This document shows, piece by piece, positions 58,676-64,000 of a DNA stretch of 64,000 nt. Below the pieces are notes generated by a model. The model saw only the letters and a list, made by a program, of their open reading frames with translations, had not been told where the DNA came from and did no database searches. The position numbers were made by a program, and so were the translations under genes. Origin of the DNA: Dugong dugon (lineage: Eukaryota > Chordata > Mammalia > Sirenia > Dugongidae); contig CM057477.1 of assembly GCA_030035585.1 (NCBI GenBank), forward strand, positions 61,361,447-61,425,446. Direction: 5' to 3'. How positions within the stretch are numbered: the stretch's first letter is position 1; each line of letters starts with the position of its first letter.

Positions 58676-59977
58676 TAAATAACTTTATTTTGGAATAATT
58701 TTAGATTTACAAAATAGTTGCAAAGATAATACAGAGAGTTTCCATATACCCACACCCAGTTTCCTCTATTGCTAACATGTTACATTACCACGGTACATTG
58801 GTTACAACTAAGAAACCAACCTTGGCGCATTACTATTAAAGTAAACGCCGGACTTTATTCATACGTCACCAGTTTTTCCACTCACGTCCTTTTTCTCTTC
58901 TAGGATCCCATCCAGGATACCACATTGCATTTAGTCATCACAGATATCATGTTTCCTTAGTCTCTTTTGGTCTCTGACCGTTTCTCACTCTTTCCGTATT
59001 TCCCATGACCATGACAGTCTTGAGGAGTATGAGCCAAGTATTAGAACGTCCCTCAACTTGCTTAGTTAGTCTCATGACTAGACTGGGAAAGAATAGCAGA
59101 GGTGACGTGCCCTTTTCATCATATCAAATCATATCACATCAAGGGGCACGTGATATCAACATGATTTATCACAGGTGATATTAACCTCGACCACTTGGTT
59201 AAGGCAGTGTTTGCCAGGTTTCTCCACTGTAAAGTTACCGTTCTTCCTCTTTACACACCCTCTTCTTTGAAAGCCAGTCATTAAAATCCAGCCCACACTT
59301 AAGAGGAAGGATAAGTGTCAGCTCCTGGAAGGGGCGGGGGTCGGGGGGTGTTGGTGGGTGGGTGTATCACTTACATTAATTGGCATTCTTCTATAAGAAA
59401 GATTTGTTCCTCTACTCCATTTATTTATTTACTTCGTAATATATCAGTATGGACTCATGGATACTTACTTTGTACTTGAGGTTGCAATCCAATACCATGT
59501 TATTTATTTCGTTATCCAAATTGTTCCAGCTTTAACCATTAGGAAGTCATTCCAGTTGGCTTCCATGACATATCCTCATCTTTTCATTTTTGGGGGGCAC
59601 TTTATTGCTTTAGAGCGTACTCCATATGCTCTAGGCTCATCTTGTATTCATACTGCAGGCTTAAAAATAGCCGTTTCTCCAAGGATTCCTACCTAGTTCC
59701 TTCTATTGGAGAATGATATTTAGAAACTAAGATCTGGGCATTGGGTATGTTTGTTGTTACTGAAATGTCACTATTACCAGGACATCTCAGCATACAGAGC
59801 TGGGAACTATATATATATATATATTCAAACACATGTATATACACATGTCTGTAACTGTTTCTGTGTCTGTCCACATTAAGGTAAACCTGAGTTCATAGTG
59901 ATGTCTCCAACTCTTATCTAGTAATACAGGGTTCAGTCTAGCCTTTCCTCTGGGACTGTCTGCAATTTCCCCGACAG
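58676..59977 (-). mobile_element. Ancient L1 3' UTR, antisense
   Basis: 'ttttggaataattttagatt', 'agagagtttccatataccca', 'aggatcccatccaggatacc', 'gatattaacctcgaccactt' and 'tcagtatggactcatggata' match a long ancient mammalian L1 (L1M-type) 3' end, in order, over about 1.3 kb. No coding motif. Confidence 0.85.
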
Positions 59978-60210
59978 TGAGAAACCACGGAACCCTGGTT
60001 GCACAGTGGTTAAGCACTCAGCTTCTAACTGAAAAATCAGCAGTTCAAACCCACCAGCTGTTTTGCAGGAGAAAGATGTGGCATTCTGCTTCCATAAAGA
60101 TTACAGCCTTGGAAACCCCATTGGGCAGTTCTACCCTGTCCTATAGGGTCGCTATGAGTCAGAATTGACTTGATGGCAGCGGTTTTTGTTTTTTTTTTTC
60201 TGAGAAACCA
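59978..60210 (+). mobile_element. AfroSINE with 10-bp target duplication
   Basis: SINE body is 59988-60200: 'cggaaccctggttgcacagt', 'gaattgacttgatggcagcg' and a GT/T-rich tail. The exact repeat tgagaaacca lies at 59978-59987 and 60201-60210. Confidence 0.96.
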
Positions 60211-60349
60211 TACTCTCACCATTCACCAACCATTCACTCATTTTTCAACCTCAGTATTTGAACCTTCTTTTGAAGATACATTTCTGCTAATTTAAAAATA
60301 GTAATAGAAAAAAAACTCGAAAACCAATACTGTAAGAGAAGGTCATTAA

Positions 60350-60960
60350 ATTATTTAATTCAGAAAAGTGACATGATCAGTTTATATTTTTAGAAACAGT
60401 ATTCTGAGACTGAGGAAGAGATGGCTAAAAGGGGGCTGGGAATCAAAGTAGGAATAAGTGTTAAGAAAGATGCTGTGATAGCCCATACAGAATATTAAGG
60501 ACCTAAAATAAGACAGCAGCTGTGAAAATATAAAAAAGGAACAGATTTTAGAGATATTTTAGAAGATGAATGCATAGACCTTACATGACTGGATGTGAAA
60601 AGTGAGAGAGAGGAGGAGTTGGAGGTGAATATGGATTAAGTAACGGAGTAAACAGTGCTGCTTTTATCTGAGTTAGAAAATACACTGAGAAGAAAGGGTC
60701 AGGGAAGAAAATCATTGAGTCTGTGATATTTCAAATGGAATATTCATGTGGATATGCCTCATAGATACCTGAAATGTGTTTCTGGATTTCTGGACAGTCA
60801 TCTAAGCTGGAGAAGTGAATTTTGGGGTCTTAAGCTGAAAGGAGAAGACTGAAACCTTTGGACTAGATGAGAAGGTCAGGAACGTGTGAAAAATAAATAG
60901 ACAATCACGGATAAGAGCCTGTAGAACGCTAACATAGGGAGAGATACCATAAATTCTAAT
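60350..60960 (-). mobile_element. Probable L2, antisense, right part
   Basis: 'cagaaaagtgacatgatcag' and 'ttagaaacagtattctgaga' continue the antisense L2 order after 58505 ('...gggagtgacatgatcagatt'). The rest is diverged. Confidence 0.65.
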
Positions 60961-61479
60961 GCAAAACACATAAAAAAGAAGTTTGAATTAAATAGCATTT
61001 AGTGCTACGTAAGGATAACATAGCATTATTTTTTATATATTATCCTCACCATAACTGAACTGTTCTTACCAAACTGTTTCTTGTGTCTCCTGCGTATAGA
61101 GGAAGACAATAATTCCCACCATACCTTGCATGTAAGTCTAACCATGTGAATAGTTCTAGACAAAGGAATGTTTGTGGAATGTTAATGCTTGCCACTTACA
61201 GCCCTAGCCCCTAAAATCTCCTGTAGGATCCTCTATTTGTTCTGTTTTTTCCAGTGATATCAGGTATAAGATCCAGTGGAAGATTTCAAGGCCTTAGAGG
61301 ATATACAGCCATTAGACGGGTGTAGCCTGGATCCCCAAGTCACTTCTTGGAGGAGCGTCACCTAGCCAACTGCGTCACCAGGAAAATTTACAGTGGAATT
61401 TGTGTGAGAAATAGTCTTATTGCATTAACCCTCTAAAATTTGGTGTTGTTACAGCAATTCACTTACTTGACTAATACAG
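60961..61479. other. Unique sequence, no gene
   Basis: Nothing recognised. Confidence 0.45.
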
Positions 61480-61992
61480 CTTTCCTCGAAAATATTAAGA
61501 AACATCTCAAAAAATCTATTTTAACTTATTGTTTCAAAATAACTTCACACTTAGAGAAAAGTTGAAAAGAACAGTACAGAAAATTCCTAGACAGCCTTCA
61601 CTCAAGTTCACCCCCAAACACCTTTTTTTCTCAATTGCTTAAGTTACAAACATGGCATAAAATATAGATGTTACTTCATTTTTTCACAAATTCCTTCACA
61701 GTTGTATCAGAATTATTTATGAAAGTCTATCTGTGCCCCAGTTTTTTGAGAAGCCAATTTTATGATATACCAAGTTTCCATATGTACTTGGATCTATTTC
61801 TGACTTTTCATTCTATTCCTCTGGTCTATTCAGGTGCCAGTGCCATACTGTTTCTATTACAGAGGTTTTATAGTATGTTTTAATAACTGGTAGAGCTATC
61901 CCACCTTCACGACCCCAGTGTTTTGCTGGCTCTTCTTGCATGTTTGTTTGCCCTTATGAACTTTAGTATCAGCTTGCCTAGAGCCATTTGAA
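61480..61992 (-). mobile_element. Old L1 body, antisense, first part
   Basis: 'ttcattctattcctctggtc', 'tgccatactgtttctattac' and 'ttagtatcagcttgcctaga' are antisense L1 ORF2 text. The leading 61500-61620 part resembles an old L1 3' end. Heavily decayed. Confidence 0.75.
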
Positions 61993-62010
61993 AACCTTGT
62001 TGGTATTCTT
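61993..62010. repeat. Target-site duplication, left copy (18 bp)
   Basis: aaccttgttggtattctt recurs exactly at 62332-62349, on the other side of the younger L1 insertion. Confidence 0.93.
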
Positions 62011-62331
62011 TTTTCTTTTTCCATTTTTTAAAACATATTATTGTACTTTAGGTGGAGGTTTACAGAGCAAATTAGTTTCCCATTCAATAACTTACATACA
62101 AATTGTTCCATAACATTGGTTGCAGTCCCCACAATGTGTGAGCACCTTCCCCATTACCACCCTGAGTTCCCCATTTCCGTTCATCTGGTTTTCCTGTCCC
62201 TTCTTGCCTTCTCACCATTGTTTTTGGGGAGATGTTGCCCATTTGGTCTTATATAAATGATTGCTCTAAGGAGTGTTTTATTTATTTATTTATTGAGCTT
62301 TTTTTTTAAGATTGTATTTTAGATGAAGGTT
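62011..62331 (-). mobile_element. Younger L1 3'-end insertion with a second L1 terminus
   Basis: The plus strand shows a T-rich tail, then 'attgtactttaggtggaggt' and the usual 3' UTR to about 62275. A second T-run follows at 62300-62309, with 'attgtattttagatgaaggt' ending exactly at the right duplication. Reading the minus strand, the insert is an L1 tail, a poly(A), then a second L1 3' UTR with its own poly(A). The 18-bp duplication shows this all arrived in one event. Confidence 0.85.
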
Positions 62332-62876
62332 AACCTTGTTGGTATTCTTATTTGGATGTATTAAATTTTTAATTTAGGGAGTATAGATATTTTTACGATG
62401 CTGAATGATCCTATCCAACACCAAGGGAAGCCTCACCATTAGTCCAAATCTTACTTTTGTGTCTTTCAGAATGTTTTAAAAATTTTCCACATAAAGTTTT
62501 TATATATTATTAAGTTTATTCTTAAGTATTTATCTGTTTCGTTGTTATAGTAAATGTGATTTTTCTCTACCATTACATCCTTTGACTGGTTTACATGAAA
62601 GCCCTTAATTTCGGAATGTTAATTTTATATCCTGCTGCCTATTATTATTTTTTTTTTTTTTAGTGTTTGAATTATTTTTATCATGGATTCTCTCGGGTTT
62701 TCCAGGTACACTACCATATCTGCAAAGAGAGATAATTTTATTTCTTTTTCTCCCAATACTGTGAAACCTGTGAACGCCAGAACTCAAAGGGACTGCCTTG
62801 TTTTTCCAAGTGTTGCAAATTTTCCACCTCTGACAGGGTGCGATCTTAACACTCTTCCATCGCTCCTTCTAACAGA
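62332..62876 (-). mobile_element. Old L1 body, antisense, second part
   Basis: 'tattcttaagtatttatctg', 'atggattctctcgggttttc' and 'tatctgcaaagagagataat' are antisense ORF2, including the region of the reverse transcriptase A/LADD-type motif in degraded form. Continues after the next SINE. Confidence 0.8.
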
Positions 62877-63059
62877 AGGAGCCCTGATGGCGCAGTGGTT
62901 AAGAGCTACAGTGAGGTACAGCTGCTATCCAAAGCGTCAGCTGTTTGAATTCACCAGTCACTCCTTGGAAACCCTATAGGGCAGTTCTGCCCTGTCCTAT
63001 AGGGTTACTGTGAGTCGGAATTGACTTGATGGCAATCGGTTTGGGCTTTGGTTTTTTTT
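62877..63059 (+). mobile_element. AfroSINE, GT-tailed type
   Basis: 'aggagccctgatggcgcagt', 'gtcggaattgacttgatggc' and tail 'ggtttgggctttggtttttt'. Close to consensus. Confidence 0.96.
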
Positions 63060-63695
63060 TCAGCAGAAAATATCTCAATTTTCCTTCTCGAAAGGTTTCC
63101 ACCTTACACAGGTTCTGGCTTTCACAGGTCTTACCATACTTAGGCTCTAATTAATTTCACTTGTGTAACTGCATTGGCTAGTACAAGGAATGCAATGTTA
63201 AATAGTAGTATGAATAATGGGCCTTCTTATTTCATTCCTGATCTTAGTTGAAACGTCTCCGTGTTTCCCCAATACGTAAGATTCGGATTTAAGAACTAAC
63301 GCATATATATTACCATACAAAACATATATATATCATATGTGTATATACACATTACCATATAAATAAAATAATGCAAATACTTGCATATTGCAAACATACT
63401 ATGAATTCTCAGTCAGCATTTCTGGAGATAATCAAGATTTTCTCATTAGCTCTATTTGTATGACATGTTGTGTCAATAGATTTCCTAGTATTGAACCAAA
63501 CTAGTATTCCTAAAGTAAATCTCACGTTGCAAGAGCACAAGAGATACCATGTTGTTAATTTTCTGTTTTTTGCTTTTTTTAACATGAAGTTTGGGTGCTC
63601 TCTGTCTTCTGGTTATGCTGAGGGTATTTTTTTGTATAACTGTATTTTTTTTCTTGCTATTCTGTTTCGTTCTTTTTTTTAATATATGAGAAGCA
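63060..63695 (-). mobile_element. Old L1 body, antisense, third part
   Basis: 'gcattggctagtacaaggaa', 'tcattcctgatcttagttga' and 'gtcaatagatttcctagtat' continue the antisense ORF2. A TA-rich expansion lies at about 63302-63358. Confidence 0.72.
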
Positions 63696-64000
63696 ATTTG
63701 GATTTAGGCAGCCACTGTTCTCCTTGACTACCAGGTGTCTACATTTATTGTTAAAATAGCTCTAGCAGCCTTTGCACCACTACAGTCAAACAGAACAATA
63801 GTATTCAGTACTTCATCTGCGCCAGCCATAGGGCGAACGCCAGCAGGCAGGTCCTGGTACTCTATAAAAAAAGTAGACTCCATGTCAAAAATCTTGGCTG
63901 CAGGTCTGCTCTAACAGACCTGCATGGGAAAGGCTTTAGTGCTAATGAGACCTGTACTCTAATCAGGACTCAGGCAATTACTGGCTGTGTTATCAGGGTC
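63696..64000. other. Unique sequence, window edge
   Basis: The last 60 bases ('caggcaattactggctgtgt') resemble the sense MIR core and may be a MIR cut by the window edge. Nothing else recognised. Confidence 0.45.

Overview
This is vertebrate nuclear DNA with no intact host gene that I can support. The window is dense in short interspersed elements whose heads read 'gagccctggtggtgcagtggttaag' in pieces and whose bodies read 'cctatggggcagttctactctgtcc'. I recognise these as AfroSINEs, tRNA-derived SINEs restricted to Afrotheria (elephants, sirenians, hyraxes, aardvark, tenrecs). The L1 3' UTR and LTR types fit that clade, most likely elephant or a sirenian. The DNA looks intergenic or deep-intronic: AT-rich, CpG-poor, and nearly every open frame is a chance frame or lies in a repeat.

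Layout. 0.88-1.6 kb: a 5'-truncated L1 3' end with a perfect 15-bp target-site duplication. 2.7-6.6 kb: an old ERVL provirus remnant (LTR, decayed gag-region interior, LTR), with AfroSINEs and a MaLR-like solo LTR inserted into it. 7.4-38 kb: mostly old unique sequence with scattered AfroSINEs, L2, MIR, MER5A and L1 fragments, including a second copy of the MaLR-like LTR that landed inside an AfroSINE (18.7-19.4 kb). 38.6-44.96 kb: a long L1 on the minus strand with recognisable ORF1 and a near full-length ORF2, both broken by stops and frameshifts. 45-58 kb: SINEs, MIR, L2, MER5A, an L1/HAL1 ORF1 fossil, an ERVL-type LTR containing a TA/GA microsatellite, and an AfroSINE split by an L1 3' end. 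58-64 kb: an antisense L2 interrupted by an ancient L1 3' end, then an old antisense L1 body carrying a younger L1 insertion with an 18-bp target-site duplication.

There are no gene systems acting together here. The biological content is the history of the mobile elements. Nested insertions give a relative order: L2, MIR and MER5A are oldest, then old L1 and ERVL, then AfroSINEs, and then the MaLR-like LTR and lineage-specific L1 copies that interrupt AfroSINEs. No CRISPR array, rRNA, functional tRNA gene or bacterial-type operon was seen. Element names come from remembered consensus patterns, not a database search, and boundaries are usually good to about 10-30 bases unless a target-site duplication fixes them.
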